Source: Solemya velum gill symbiont
GTDB taxonomy: Bacteria; Pseudomonadota; Gammaproteobacteria; Chromatiales; Chromatiaceae
Assembly: GCF_000787395.1 (NCBI RefSeq)
Contig: NZ_JRAA01000003.1
Coordinates: 248,001-312,000 of the forward strand
Direction of reading: 5' to 3'
Length of the DNA: 64,000 nt
The notes under the pieces were generated by a model. It did no database searches and was not told where the DNA came from. It was given only the letters and a program-made list of their open reading frames with translations. Below, one piece after another: positions 8,438 through 18,854 of this stretch. Numbering within the stretch: the first letter of the stretch is position 1; every line of letters starts with the position of its first letter. The position numbers and the translations under genes were made by a program.

Positions 8438-8935
8438 ATGAAAAAACTGGCAAAAACAGTTTCGGCAGCGGCTATTGCATTGGCGGTATCAATGCCTGCG
8501 ATGGCGCAGGATGATGATCTTGTCGTTAGCGTCAAGCGCCTGACACTGGATACTGCAGCAAGAGTCGGTATGGCCACGATCGAGGCATGCAGGGAGCAGG
8601 GTATTCAGGCTGGCGTTACCGTTGTTGATCGAAACGGAGTTGTGCAGTTTCAGGCACGTGATACGGTTGCACCGGTAATTACCCTGGGTATCAGCAAGGG
8701 TAAAGCCTATGCTGCAGCCAATTTCATGGTGAACTCGTCAGGTTTGGCAGAGCGTGCAGATGGTCCAATCGGACGTGTTCCTGGTGTGGTGATGTCAGCC
8801 GGGGCAGTGCTGATAGAGGCTGGTGGAAGTGTCTATGGTGCCGTGGGTGTCAGTGGTGCACCTTCCGGTGAAACCGATGAAGCTTGTGCGCAGGCGGGTC
8901 TGGATGCAGTCAAAGATGACCTTGAGATGATGTAA
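8438..8935 (+). CDS. Exported GlcG/HbpS-family (DUF336) protein
   Basis: A 165-residue protein with a clear Sec signal peptide ending AMA-Q (about residue 23). The mature part is a single GlcG/HbpS-like domain with the family signatures VTVVDRNGVVQFQARD, TLGISKGKAYAAA and the glycine-rich VYGAVGVSGAP near the C-terminus. Some family members bind haem or cobalamin, but the role of periplasmic ones is mostly unknown. ATG 8438 is chosen because GTGGAGG lies just upstream and the signal peptide starts there. A longer in-frame extension to 8378 lacks a ribosome site. It is transcribed divergently from ssrA. Confidence 0.85.
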   Translation: MKKLAKTVSAAAIALAVSMPAMAQDDDLVVSVKRLTLDTAARVGMATIEACREQGIQAGVTVVDRNGVVQFQARDTVAPVITLGISKGKAYAAANFMVNSSGLAERADGPIGRVPGVVMSAGAVLIEAGGSVYGAVGVSGAPSGETDEACAQAGLDAVKDDLEMM

Positions 8936-8947
8936 ACAGGGCATTTG

Positions 8948-8992
8948 GTCGTTGGTTGTTGTCAGGCTAGTGACTGACTAACGACCAACGAC
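8948..8992. terminator. Stem-loop between convergent GlcG-like gene and smpB
   Basis: Arms GTCGTTGGT (8948-8956) and ACCAACGAC (8984-8992) are perfectly complementary, with further partial pairing inside. The structure fills the 62-bp gap between two converging genes. There is no strong T-run on either side, so it may act as a weak bidirectional terminator or an mRNA-stabilising hairpin. Confidence 0.5.
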
Positions 8993-8997
8993 TGGAG

Positions 8998-9480
8998 TTA
9001 ACGGTTTTTCATTATCCGTGCCTGGTCTCGCTTCCAGTCACGATCTTTCTCATCAGCGCGTTTGTCGTGCAGCTTTTTACCCTTGGCAACGCCAATTTCC
9101 AGCTTGGCACGCCCTTTTTTCCAGTACATGGCAGTCGCCACGAGGGTGTAGCCCTTTCGTTCGATCAGGCCTGTCAGCTTGTCCAGTTCGTTTCGGTTGA
9201 GCAACAGTTTGCGGATTCGCTTGGGTTCGGGATCGATATGGGTTGAAGCAGTCTGCAGCGGGTTGATGGTGCAGTTGAATATGAATGCCTCGCCGTTCTT
9301 GACGGTCACATAGCTCTCGGCAATATTGACGCGCCCGGCGCGTAACGCCTTGACTTCCCAGCCCTCGAGCAGCATTCCCGCCTCGAATTTCTCCTCGATG
9401 GTGAACTCGTGCCTCGCCTTGCGGTTCAGCACAATGGTGTTGCTGTCCGTACCTTTCTTTTTCTTGCTCTTGCCGCTCAT
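8998..9480 (-). CDS. smpB: SsrA-binding protein SmpB
   Basis: Binds tmRNA and delivers it to stalled ribosomes for trans-translation. The 160-residue product matches the usual length and shows the conserved [18 protein letters not shown] and [16 protein letters not shown] segments and the basic C-terminal tail ([15 protein letters not shown]) that forms a helix in the ribosome. The start is placed at ATG 9480 ([10 protein letters not shown]) by comparison with the family. An in-frame extension to 9567 adds a non-family leader that would overlap the CIRCE operator. The gene is close to ssrA and divergent from hrcA. Confidence 0.95.
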   Translation of the reverse strand: MSGKSKKKKGTDSNTIVLNRKARHEFTIEEKFEAGMLLEGWEVKALRAGRVNIAESYVTVKNGEAFIFNCTINPLQTASTHIDPEPKRIRKLLLNRNELDKLTGLIERKGYTLVATAMYWKKGRAKLEIGVAKGKKLHDKRADEKDRDWKRDQARIMKNR

Positions 9481-9560
9481 GGGGGGTGATTCTACAGTCT
9501 TGCGCGCGCTTGCGAAATGGAAACCTTGCATCGGCAGGGTCAACTGCGCATAATTCGCCT

Positions 9561-9587
9561 TTGGCACTTGGGCTTTGAGAGTGCCAA
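9561..9587. promoter_or_regulatory. CIRCE operator (HrcA binding site)
   Basis: The inverted repeat TTGGCACTT, 9-bp spacer, GAGTGCCAA has the exact 9-9-9 architecture of CIRCE (consensus TTAGCACTC-N9-GAGTGCTAA), with one mismatch between arms. It lies 34 bp upstream of the hrcA start and 80 bp upstream of the divergent smpB start. It implies that HrcA represses its own operon and possibly smpB. Confidence 0.9.
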
Positions 9588-9621
9588 GTCGATCGAGAAG
9601 TGGATAATTCCGGGATAATGT

Positions 9622-10668
9622 GTGGCTTCAGCATCTGAATCTGTAATCAATGAACGCGCGCAGCACTTTCTTAAAGTGTTGATCGAACGTTATATCCAGG
9701 ATGGAACGCCTGTCGGCTCGCGCACACTGGCACGTGACAGCGGTATGAACCTGAGTCCGGCAACGATCCGCAACGTGATGTCAGATCTGGAAGAGATGGG
9801 CCTGATCACCTCGCCGCACACGTCGTCAGGGCGTATTCCCACGGTCTCAGGTTACCGCTTCTTCCTCGACTTTCTAGTCACCCTGAAACAGCCGGGACAA
9901 ACCCTGCTGACCCAGGTGCAGGAGCAGCTGAAGGGGCAGATGGGGCAGAAGCAGATTGCCGAGACTGCATCCAATGCACTCTCCGAGCTGACCCACATGG
10001 CCGGGCTAGTCATGATCCCGAAGCGCGAGAGCCTGTTTTTCAGGCAAATCGAGTTTCTGCCACTGTCAGCAAACCGGGTGTTGGTGATACTCATCAGCAG
10101 TGACGGCGAAGTGCACAACCGGGTGATCGAGACCAGCCAGAAATTCAGTCAGAGTGAATTGGTCGAGTCGGCAAATTTTCTCAACCGCCACTACGCAGGT
10201 GAAGAGCTCGAGGTGATGCGGGACCAGCTCATCAACGAGCTGGAGAATACACGCAGCGAGATGGATGCCGTCATGAAAAAGGCACTGTCGCTTGCAGGCG
10301 AGGTATTGGGCGGTGAACAGAAAGAGGGCGACTATGTTGTCTCGGGGCAAACCAACCTGATGGGCTACAACGACCTCACGGACGTTGAACGCCTCAAGTT
10401 GCTGTTCGACTCTTTCGCAGAGAAGCGCCAGATACTGCACTTGCTGGACCGTTGTATGGAGGCAGACGGCGTTCAGATTTTTATCGGCGAAGAGTCGCAC
10501 TACGACCCGCTTGAAACCTGTAGCCTGGTGACTTCAGCATATGAGGTAGATGGCGCCGTCGCTGGTGTACTGGGGGTCATCGGCCCCACGCGCATGGCGT
10601 ACGACAAGGTGATCCCGATTGTAGACGTGACCGCAAAACTGCTGTCAGTCGCCTTGAAATCGGAGTAA
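9622..10668 (+). CDS. hrcA: Heat-inducible transcription repressor HrcA
   Basis: Repressor that binds CIRCE and is itself kept active by GroEL. The 348-residue protein has an N-terminal winged helix ([34 protein letters not shown]) followed by [11 protein letters not shown], and the conserved C-terminal segment ending [14 protein letters not shown]. The start is GTG 9622. A CIRCE element lies 34 bp upstream, so the gene is autoregulated. It heads the operon hrcA-grpE-dnaK-dnaJ, an order known from several gammaproteobacterial and betaproteobacterial lineages. Confidence 0.97.
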   Translation: MASASESVINERAQHFLKVLIERYIQDGTPVGSRTLARDSGMNLSPATIRNVMSDLEEMGLITSPHTSSGRIPTVSGYRFFLDFLVTLKQPGQTLLTQVQEQLKGQMGQKQIAETASNALSELTHMAGLVMIPKRESLFFRQIEFLPLSANRVLVILISSDGEVHNRVIETSQKFSQSELVESANFLNRHYAGEELEVMRDQLINELENTRSEMDAVMKKALSLAGEVLGGEQKEGDYVVSGQTNLMGYNDLTDVERLKLLFDSFAEKRQILHLLDRCMEADGVQIFIGEESHYDPLETCSLVTSAYEVDGAVAGVLGVIGPTRMAYDKVIPIVDVTAKLLSVALKSE

Positions 10669-10756
10669 TCGGCCCCAATTCCACACGCACAGGATTTAAC
10701 TGGTCCGCGAAAACGGGCCATGAAGCAGTTTTTACAGATTTTTTGGAGAGTATGAA

Positions 10757-11344
10757 ATGTCAGACAAGGCGGAACCCACGCTGAATGAAACAGAAGCAGC
10801 GCATGAGTTGCAGCCATCCGGGGAAGTGACCGGAGAGACAGTCGAGGAATCAGTTGCCGAGACACTGCACGATATCGATTCCATCAAAGAGGAACTCGAG
10901 GCAGCTACTGCCAAGGCAGACGAGGCACACGAACAGCTTCTCAGAACTGTCGCCGACATGGAGAACCAGAAGCGTCGCCAGGCACAAGAGCTCGAAAAGG
11001 CACGTAAATTCGCTCTTGAAGGTTTTGTCAATGAGCTCCTGCAGGTATGGGACAGCCTCGAACTGGGCGTCAAGGCATCAATGGACGAGGGTGCTGATGT
11101 CGATAAGCTGCGCGAGGGCAGCGAGCTGACGCTCAAGCTGCTGTCGGATGCCATGAACAAGTTTGGTGTTGAACAGATCGACCCGCGTGAGCAGCCATTT
11201 GATCCCGAGCAGCACCAAGCCATGACCATGGTGCCGAGCGCTGATATTGAACCCAATACCGTCATCGATGTTTTCCAGAAGGGCTACCTTCTGAACGGTC
11301 GTCTTGTACGTCCCGCGATGGTCGTGGTTTCGCAGGGCGAGTAA
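10757..11344 (+). CDS. grpE: Nucleotide exchange factor GrpE
   Basis: Releases ADP from DnaK. The 195-residue protein has a long charged N-terminal helix (about residues 20-90) with the dimerisation segment and the C-terminal beta domain signature (DPREQPFDPEQHQAM, then VIDVFQKGYLLNGRLVRPAMVVVS). ATG follows GGAGAG by about 8 bases. It sits 88 bp after hrcA and 119 bp before dnaK. Confidence 0.97.
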   Translation: MSDKAEPTLNETEAAHELQPSGEVTGETVEESVAETLHDIDSIKEELEAATAKADEAHEQLLRTVADMENQKRRQAQELEKARKFALEGFVNELLQVWDSLELGVKASMDEGADVDKLREGSELTLKLLSDAMNKFGVEQIDPREQPFDPEQHQAMTMVPSADIEPNTVIDVFQKGYLLNGRLVRPAMVVVSQGE

Positions 11345-11378
11345 AAACCCGAAAAATTTGAAAAAACACCGTTTTTAG

Positions 11379-11406
11379 CTTGAAAATGGGCCTGAAGACC
11401 CAATTT
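11379..11406 (+). promoter_or_regulatory. Candidate sigma-32 heat-shock promoter of dnaK
   Basis: A -35 element CTTGAAA (11379-11385) and a -10 element CCCAATTT (11399-11406) are separated by 13 bp. This closely matches the sigma-32 consensus CTTGAAA-N11-15-CCCCATnT. It lies 57 bp upstream of dnaK, so dnaK-dnaJ may have their own heat-shock start in addition to the CIRCE-controlled operon promoter. Confidence 0.65.
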
Positions 11407-11463
11407 TGGGTGTTAGATAAAGAATTTTAGATATTGAACAAGTTTTCTGGAGAGTATTGAATT

Positions 11464-13398
11464 ATGGGTAAGATTATCGGTATCGACCTCGGCACCACCA
11501 ACTCCTGCGTTGCAGTCATGGAAGATGGTGAGCCGAAAGTGATTGAAAATTCCGAGGGTGATCGCACAACCCCCTCGATTATCGCCTACACCAAGGATAA
11601 CGAAGTACTGGTAGGCCAGTCGGCCAAGCGCCAGGCTGTCACCAATCCTCAGAACACACTGTTCGCAATCAAGCGCCTGATTGGCCGTCGTTTTGAAGAC
11701 GACGTGGTCAAGCGTGACCAGGACATCGTGCCTTACAAGATCGTCAAGGCTGACAACGGTGATGCCTGGGTTGAGATCAATGGCGAGAAAATGGCGCCAC
11801 CTGAAATCTCGGCAAAGATTCTTCAGAAGATGAAGAAGACCGCTGAAGATTATCTTGGTGAAGCTGTTACCGAGGCAGTTATCACTGTACCTGCCTACTT
11901 TAATGACTCGCAGCGCCAGGCAACCAAGGACGCAGGCAGAATTGCCGGTCTTGATGTCAAGCGCATTATCAACGAGCCGACCGCAGCTGCACTTGCCTAC
12001 GGTATGGACAAGAAAGGCGGCGATCGCAAGATTGTTGTTTATGACCTCGGTGGCGGTACTTTTGACGTATCCATTATCGAGATTGCCGAGATCGACGGCG
12101 AGCACCAGTTCGAAGTGCTGTCGACCAACGGTGACACATTCCTCGGTGGTGAAGATTTCGACATGCTGATCATTGATTACATCGTCAATGAATTCCAGAA
12201 GGAGCAGGGCGTTGATCTGCGGAACGACCCGCTTGCACTGCAGCGTCTCAAGGAAGCAGCAGAGAAAGCCAAGATCGAGCTCTCTTCAAGCCAGCAGACA
12301 GATATCAACCTGCCATACGTTACGGCAGATGCCTCAGGTCCCAAGCACCTGGCGCTGAAACTGACTCGTGCCAAGCTCGAATCCCTGGTTGAGTCGCTGG
12401 TCAAGCGTACGCTTGAGCCATGCAAAATTGCGATGAGCGATGCCGGTCTTTCAAATAGCGATCTGGACGACGTTATTCTCGTTGGTGGCCAGACACGTAT
12501 GCCGCTGGTTCAGTCAACAGTTGAAGAGTTCTTCGGTAAGGCGCCACGCAAGGACGTCAATCCTGACGAGGCAGTTGCTGTAGGTGCCGCGGTTCAGGGT
12601 GGTGTACTTGGCGGTGATGTTAAGGACATCCTGTTGCTCGACGTTACTCCACTGTCGCTCGGTATCGAGACACTCGGTGGTGTCATGACCAAGCTGATCG
12701 ACAAGAACACGACTATTCCGACCAAGGCGGAGCAGGTCTTCTCAACTGCGGAAGACAACCAGACTGCAGTAACAGTTCACGTCCTCCAGGGTGAGCGTGA
12801 GCAGGCAGGCGCGAACAAGTCGTTGGGTCGATTTGATCTCGGTGATATTCCGCCAGCACCGCGCGGTGTACCACAGGTCGAGGTGACCTTCGATATTGAC
12901 TCGAACGGTATCCTGCACGTTTCTGCAAAGGACAAGGCATCCGGCAAGGAGCAGTCAATCCGTATTACTGCATCAAGTGGTCTGTCGGATGAAGAGATCG
13001 ATCGCATGGTACAGGATGCCGAAGCGCATTCGGAAGAGGACAAGAAGTTCCATGAACTGGTTGCAGCACGTAACACGGCTGACACCATGATCCATGCAAC
13101 CAAGAAGAGCATGGAAGAGCTCGGTGACAAACTCGATGCCGCAGAGCGGGGCAATATCGAGGCTGCCATCAGTGATCTTGAAGGTGTCATGGACAAGGAT
13201 GACAAGGAACTCATCGAGACCAAGACCAAGGCACTCACCGATGCATCTGCGAAGATGGCCGAGAAGCTTTACGCAGAGCAGGGTGCTGCCGGTGCAGCTG
13301 GCGATGCCGGTGAGCAGGCCGGCGGCGAACAGGCGGCAGACGACGATGTTGTCGATGCCGAGTTCGAAGAGGTCAATGATGACGACAAAAAAGCGTAA
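11464..13398 (+). CDS. dnaK: Chaperone DnaK (Hsp70)
   Basis: ATP-driven Hsp70 chaperone. The 644-residue protein has the N-terminal ATPase with [10 protein letters not shown] (residues 5-14), [13 protein letters not shown] and the VGGQTRMP loop, a substrate-binding domain from about residue 390, and a lid ending in an acidic tail ([17 protein letters not shown]) that carries the EEV-type motif. ATG has GGAGAG upstream. The length and all motifs are normal. Confidence 0.99.
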   Translation: MGKIIGIDLGTTNSCVAVMEDGEPKVIENSEGDRTTPSIIAYTKDNEVLVGQSAKRQAVTNPQNTLFAIKRLIGRRFEDDVVKRDQDIVPYKIVKADNGDAWVEINGEKMAPPEISAKILQKMKKTAEDYLGEAVTEAVITVPAYFNDSQRQATKDAGRIAGLDVKRIINEPTAAALAYGMDKKGGDRKIVVYDLGGGTFDVSIIEIAEIDGEHQFEVLSTNGDTFLGGEDFDMLIIDYIVNEFQKEQGVDLRNDPLALQRLKEAAEKAKIELSSSQQTDINLPYVTADASGPKHLALKLTRAKLESLVESLVKRTLEPCKIAMSDAGLSNSDLDDVILVGGQTRMPLVQSTVEEFFGKAPRKDVNPDEAVAVGAAVQGGVLGGDVKDILLLDVTPLSLGIETLGGVMTKLIDKNTTIPTKAEQVFSTAEDNQTAVTVHVLQGEREQAGANKSLGRFDLGDIPPAPRGVPQVEVTFDIDSNGILHVSAKDKASGKEQSIRITASSGLSDEEIDRMVQDAEAHSEEDKKFHELVAARNTADTMIHATKKSMEELGDKLDAAERGNIEAAISDLEGVMDKDDKELIETKTKALTDASAKMAEKLYAEQGAAGAAGDAGEQAGGEQAADDDVVDAEFEEVNDDDKKA

Positions 13399-13408
13399 TT
13401 AGCGCGCA

Positions 13409-13437
13409 GGCATGACGGGAAATTATCCCGTCATGCC
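13409..13437 (+). terminator. Perfect hairpin between dnaK and dnaJ
   Basis: Arms GGCATGACGGGA and TCCCGTCATGCC pair perfectly over 12 bp around the loop AATTA, 11 bases after the dnaK stop. There is no T-run after it, so it is more likely an mRNA 3'-end stabiliser or attenuator that lowers dnaJ expression relative to dnaK than a full terminator. Confidence 0.6.
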
Positions 13438-13559
13438 AGACTGAAACAGCAGAGGCCGGGGGCGGGTGGATTCACACGCCCCTTTGGCCGTATAAAAGAT
13501 AGTGCGAAACCGTTGAGTTGCGGATTTGCATGACAACGGAATAACAACCGAGACCAAGC

Positions 13560-14686
13560 ATGTCGAAGAGCGATTATTACGAAGTACTGGGTGTTGAACG
13601 CAATGCAAGCGATGCCGATATCAAGAAGGCATATCGTCGTCTTGCGATGAAATATCATCCCGATCGTGCCGGAGATGATGCACAGGCAGAGACCCGGTTC
13701 AAGGAGGCCAAGGAGGCCTACGAGATACTCTCCGACCAGCAGAAACGAGCTGCCTATGACCAGTTTGGACATGCCGGTGTCGACCAGTCCATGGGTGGCG
13801 GCGGGGGTGGTTTCGAAGGTGGCAATTTCAGCGACATCTTTGGTGACGTGTTCGGCGATATCTTCGGTGGCGGCCGTGGTGGCGGCCAGCGTGCCAGTCG
13901 CGGTGCTGACCTGCGTTATGGACTGCAGATCTCACTTGAGGATGCAGTCAACGGTACCGAGGTAAAAATTCGTGTGCCGACCTGGGTGGCCTGTGATACC
14001 TGTAACGGCAGTGGCGCCAAGAAAGGCTCAAGCCCCAAGACTTGTGGTACCTGTCATGGACAGGGACAGGTGCGTATGCAGCAGGGTTTTTTCTCTGTGC
14101 AACAGACCTGTCCCGCATGCCAGGGACGCGGAACAGTTATCGATGATCCATGTGGTGATTGCCGCGGCCAGGGCCGTGTTCAGGAACAGAAGACACTCTC
14201 GGTCAAGGTGCCAGCAGGTGTTGATAATGGTGACCGCATTCGTCTCTCTGGTGAGGGCGAAGCCGGGGAGTACGGTGCTCCTCCGGGTGATCTCTACGTC
14301 GAGGTGCAGGTCAAGGAGCATCTGATCTTCGAGCGCGAGGGTGCGCACCTCTACTGCGAGATGCCGATCAGTTTTACACGTGCTGCACTTGGCGGTGAGA
14401 TGGAAGTGCCGACTCTTGGTGGTAAGGTAAAACTGAAAATTCCTGCCGGAACCCAGACTGGAAAAATGTTCCGTGTTCGCGGCAAGGGCGTCAAGCCGGT
14501 TCGTGGTGGTGCGCAGGGTGATCTCATTTGCCGTGTGATAGTAGAAACCCCGGTTAACCTGACATCTCGTCAGAAAGAGTTGCTTAATGAGCTAGACGAA
14601 AGCATGTCGGATAGTGGCTCAAAGCACAGTCCGCAATCGCATTCGTGGCTGGACGGGGTGAAGAAATTCTTCTCCGAGATGGGAAG

Positions 14687-14693
<7 letters not shown>
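13560..14693 (+). CDS. dnaJ: Co-chaperone DnaJ (Hsp40)
   Basis: Stimulates DnaK ATP hydrolysis and delivers substrates. The 377-residue protein is a class A Hsp40: J domain with the HPD motif (YHPDRAG), a Gly/Phe-rich linker ([11 protein letters not shown]), four CxxCxGxG zinc repeats ([32 protein letters not shown]) and the C-terminal substrate-binding barrels. The stop codon lies inside the first copy of a 16-bp tandem repeat, but the C-terminus is of normal length. Confidence 0.99.
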
Positions 14694-15703
<1,010 letters not shown>

Positions 15704-15749
15704 AGGCTTTCTCGCTGCGTCACTTTTCTTCCTGTTCAGATCTATTGTC

Positions 15750-15770
15750 ATGCCGGCCTTGAGCCGGCAT
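15750..15770. repeat. REP-like hairpin after dapB
   Basis: Arms ATGCCGGC and GCCGGCAT pair perfectly around CTTGA, 46 bp after the dapB stop. It is related in sequence to the larger repeat at 22360-22437 (both contain the GTCATGCCGG type motif). It may end the dapB transcript, although no T-run follows. The remaining gap to 15955 shows no gene. Confidence 0.55.
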
Positions 15771-15955
15771 TCCTTCATACTTCAGCACTGAACTGCTATC
15801 CCCCTGATATCTCCGTGTCATACGCCTCACAACTCCATTTCACCAACCTTGTTCATTAAGAATAAGTTCATTGTTGCACTATTCGAGTGCATGCTAGTAT
15901 CTAATCCATGGTACCGAGTACAAACAATAATAAAATTGTGTTCTCAGAGGTATGT

Positions 15956-16717
15956 ATGATCAAGCCGTTTCCACAACTCAAGCTCCTCCTCTCCTTGTTG
16001 CTGGCAATCTCCTTCGTTTTAAGCGGATGTGTACAAACTAAAGATCCACTGATTGTCTATTCAGGAAAAGGCATGAAAAAAGCCATGGATGAGATTGTTC
16101 GGCTTTATGAGAAGCTGCATGGTGTCAAGGTGTCAATCATTTATGCCGGTTCCAATACCCTGCTGGGAACGATCGAGGAAACCGGGGTGGGAGATATTTT
16201 CCTTCCCGGCTCCAGGTCGTATATCAAAAAAGCTGGTACCCTGATCGCAAACTCATACTATGTTGCCAAACATGTACCCACCTTTGCTGTCAGGAAAGAT
16301 AATAAAAAGGGCCTGAAGAATTATGCTGACCTGATTGAGGATGGTGTTCAAATCGCTATCGCCAACAAGGAGATGGCTGCAATCGGCAATGTTGCGAAAG
16401 CGATCATGAATGGGGGCTCTGAAGAGAAGAGTTTCAGGAAGAATATTGCGATTGTCGGTTCTACCGTGAATGAAATATTAAGCCTTGTGGTCGATAGGGA
16501 GGTCGATGCTGCATTGGTATGGACTGACATGCTGACCTGGGAGGCAGCAGCTGGATTGGTTGAAATTACTATTCCCGAAACGGTAAATAAACCCAAGGAG
16601 ATCTGGATAGCGGAGTTGTCTGACAGCTCGCGACCAGAAGAGGCCAAAGCATTTGCGAAGTTTGTTGTTTCGGAACAGGGGCAGGCGATTTTCAAGATGT
16701 ATGGGTTTGGAATCTAA
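15956..16717 (+). CDS. ModA-like periplasmic solute-binding lipoprotein
   Basis: Substrate-binding protein of the molybdate/tungstate (ModA) type fold, anchored as a lipoprotein. The lipobox LSGC lies near residue 24, followed by the family opening LIVYSGKGMKKAMDEI. A hinge region reads IYAGSNTLLGTIE, and near the end are DAALVWTDM and AKAFAKFVVSEQGQAIF. ATG 15956 is chosen because AGAGGT lies upstream and the signal peptide begins there. No ABC permease or ATPase gene is adjacent. Instead a hybrid kinase starts 3 bp after the stop, so the protein is more likely a sensory receptor than a transporter component. The ligand is not proven. Confidence 0.8.
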   Translation: MIKPFPQLKLLLSLLLAISFVLSGCVQTKDPLIVYSGKGMKKAMDEIVRLYEKLHGVKVSIIYAGSNTLLGTIEETGVGDIFLPGSRSYIKKAGTLIANSYYVAKHVPTFAVRKDNKKGLKNYADLIEDGVQIAIANKEMAAIGNVAKAIMNGGSEEKSFRKNIAIVGSTVNEILSLVVDREVDAALVWTDMLTWEAAAGLVEITIPETVNKPKEIWIAELSDSSRPEEAKAFAKFVVSEQGQAIFKMYGFGI

Positions 16718-16720
16718 CCG

Positions 16721-18796
16721 ATGTCGATCAGGCTCAAACTGCTTGCAGGTTTTCTGCTTGTCTCCCTGCTTACACTGGGGGTGAGCCTCGGAATCAGCCT
16801 TACTGTACAGCAGAAAGTCGCTAGCTTGATCAGTGATGTTGGTGGCAAGAAACTGCCGGGAGTCATTGCATTATCGCGCATGGAGGCCGACCTCTACCAA
16901 GTGCTTTTTCTTCTTGAGCGCTACGAGTCTGATCGGGAAATTTCGATCAGGGAGGATATAGAGCGCTCACTCGCCTCATTAGGTTCCCATCAAACCGGGC
17001 ATACCCTCTACCATGACGGAGAGTCGTTTATAGCTTTCGTAGAAACTTTTGTCAGGGAGTTCAGCCGTGCAACGGCCGGATATATTTTGCTGCTACAGCG
17101 AGGGAAGTCTGCCGGTGAGATTGAAGTTGCGCGGAACAGAATTGACAGCCTGCTTGACAGGTACCGGCAGGATATTATTCCTCATCTTCATGAAGATGTA
17201 AGGGAAGGCTACGTAAAAATCAATCAGATTGATGATATCAACCGGGATTCACGCAACGTCCTGCTAATTTCCGCCCTCATCATCATGTTGCTTGCAATCT
17301 TTTTCAGCGCCTTCATTGCAACCATGTTTGCCAGGCCGCTGGCATCAATGACAGAGGCGGCAAGAAAGATTGGGTCAGGTCAGTTGGATATTGAAATTCC
17401 GGTCACTTCAAAAGATGAGATCGGTCAGTTATCAGAAGCATTCAATGACATGACCAGCAATTTGCTGACCATGCGTAATAATCTGATGAATCTGAATCTG
17501 AATCTGAATCTGAACCTGGACCTGGAAAATGAGCTGGATGAAAATCAGGATCTGACTAACGAGCTGAGTGAACACCGCAAAAACCTCGAAAAGCTGGTTG
17601 TTGAGCGTACTAAAGAAGTTGAGCATCAGCGTCAGCTTGCTGTACAGGCAAATAACAGCAAGTCGGAATTCCTCGCGAACATGAGTCACGAAATCCGCAC
17701 CCCGATGAATGCTGTCATCGGCATGACAAACCTGGCCTTGAATACTGATCTTGATGAGACGCAAAGAAATTTCATCAGCAAGGCCCATATGTCGGCAGAG
17801 TCCCTACTGCATATTCTCAATGACATACTCGATTTTTCAAAGATAGAAGCCGGCAAGCTTGAGATGGAAAGCACCGACTTCAGCCTCAAAAGGGTTTTCG
17901 ACAATACCTGCCACATGATTCACAGCAGCGCCGAAGAGCGAGGTGTTTCCTATTCAACGAAAATTTCCGCTGAGGTTCCGGATGCATTGATCGGTGACCC
18001 GATGCGTCTTGGCCAGGTGCTACTGAACCTCATTAACAATGCGGTCAAATTTACCAGTGAGGGAGGCAAGATAGAGGTGGATGTGTCGTTGCAGGCGGAG
18101 AGTGACAGGGATTGCGTCATACGCTGTTCGATCAAGGATAATGGAATTGGCATTTCGACGGAGCAACAGGAGAAACTGTTTCAGCCCTTTACCCAGGCAG
18201 ATAGTTCGACGACGCGAAAATATGGTGGTACAGGACTGGGCCTGGTTATTTGCAGCCAGATTGTCAAGGCGATGGGTGGTGAATTACAGGTCGATAGTGA
18301 GCTTGGGAAAGGGAGTGATTTTCACTTTACTGTACGCCTCGGCAAGCTGCAGCAAACAGTGGCAGTCGTCCAGCCGGGTGATGATGAAGGTGGAAATATT
18401 GCCGAATGGAAAGAGCAGTTGAAGGGAGTGCGGCTGCTGCTGGTTGAAGACAACGAGGTTAACCAGGAGCTGGCAACAATGATTCTCACCATGAACGGTA
18501 TTGATGTCGAGGTGGCGGATAATGGCCAGGAAGCGCTGGATATGCTGAGAAAAGAATCCTTTGATGGCATATTAATGGATTGCCAGATGCCGGTGATGGA
18601 TGGTTACGATGCAACTCGAAGAATTCGAGAGCAGGAACGATTCAGAGATTTGCCTATCATTGCATTGACAGCGAATGCCATGAAAGGGGACAGGGAGAGA
18701 GCACTGGCCAGCGGAATGAATGGTTTTATCACCAAGCCGATCAATCATGACGCCTTATTCAGTACCATGGCCAGGTGGATAAATAAGAAATCCTGA
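16721..18796 (+). CDS. Hybrid sensor histidine kinase with receiver domain
   Basis: Membrane sensor of a two-component system. An N-terminal membrane segment (about residues 7-28), a helical periplasmic region (about 30-180), a second membrane segment (about 185-207), HAMP (about 208-260), a coiled linker, HisKA with the phosphoaccepting [15 protein letters not shown], an HATPase domain (DNGIGI, GGTGLGL) and a C-terminal receiver ([22 protein letters not shown]) are present. No HPt domain is fused. The architecture is like TorS, which works with a periplasmic binding protein. The ModA-like lipoprotein encoded 3 bp upstream is the obvious partner. No separate response regulator lies nearby. 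Confidence 0.9.
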   Translation: MSIRLKLLAGFLLVSLLTLGVSLGISLTVQQKVASLISDVGGKKLPGVIALSRMEADLYQVLFLLERYESDREISIREDIERSLASLGSHQTGHTLYHDGESFIAFVETFVREFSRATAGYILLLQRGKSAGEIEVARNRIDSLLDRYRQDIIPHLHEDVREGYVKINQIDDINRDSRNVLLISALIIMLLAIFFSAFIATMFARPLASMTEAARKIGSGQLDIEIPVTSKDEIGQLSEAFNDMTSNLLTMRNNLMNLNLNLNLNLDLENELDENQDLTNELSEHRKNLEKLVVERTKEVEHQRQLAVQANNSKSEFLANMSHEIRTPMNAVIGMTNLALNTDLDETQRNFISKAHMSAESLLHILNDILDFSKIEAGKLEMESTDFSLKRVFDNTCHMIHSSAEERGVSYSTKISAEVPDALIGDPMRLGQVLLNLINNAVKFTSEGGKIEVDVSLQAESDRDCVIRCSIKDNGIGISTEQQEKLFQPFTQADSSTTRKYGGTGLGLVICSQIVKAMGGELQVDSELGKGSDFHFTVRLGKLQQTVAVVQPGDDEGGNIAEWKEQLKGVRLLLVEDNEVNQELATMILTMNGIDVEVADNGQEALDMLRKESFDGILMDCQMPVMDGYDATRRIREQERFRDLPIIALTANAMKGDRERALASGMNGFITKPINHDALFSTMARWINKKS
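17488..17515. repeat. In-frame hexanucleotide repeat in the kinase linker
   Basis: CTGAAT is repeated in tandem about four times and encodes alternating Asn-Leu, then Asp-Leu and Glu-rich residues between HAMP and HisKA. Each unit adds two residues without shifting the frame, so slippage could change the length and heptad phase of the signalling helix. Confidence 0.75.
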
Positions 18797-18854
18797 AAGA
18801 AAAAACCGATTTCCAGTGTCATACTGATATTGGCCACAGCACACAGGATTGAAC

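Noticed and set aside
9077-9634. 185-residue minus-strand frame overlapping smpB
   Set aside because: It is a frame shadow of smpB, which has full family motifs in the other frame.
10669-10756. Second CIRCE element before grpE
   Set aside because: No inverted repeat with 9-bp arms and a 9-bp spacer is present in this gap.
11413-12105. 230-residue antisense frame opposite dnaK
   Set aside because: It lies wholly opposite conserved dnaK codons and resembles no protein.
15956-16717. Ordinary molybdate ABC transporter component
   Set aside because: No modB or modC gene is adjacent, and a sensor kinase starts 3 bp after it.
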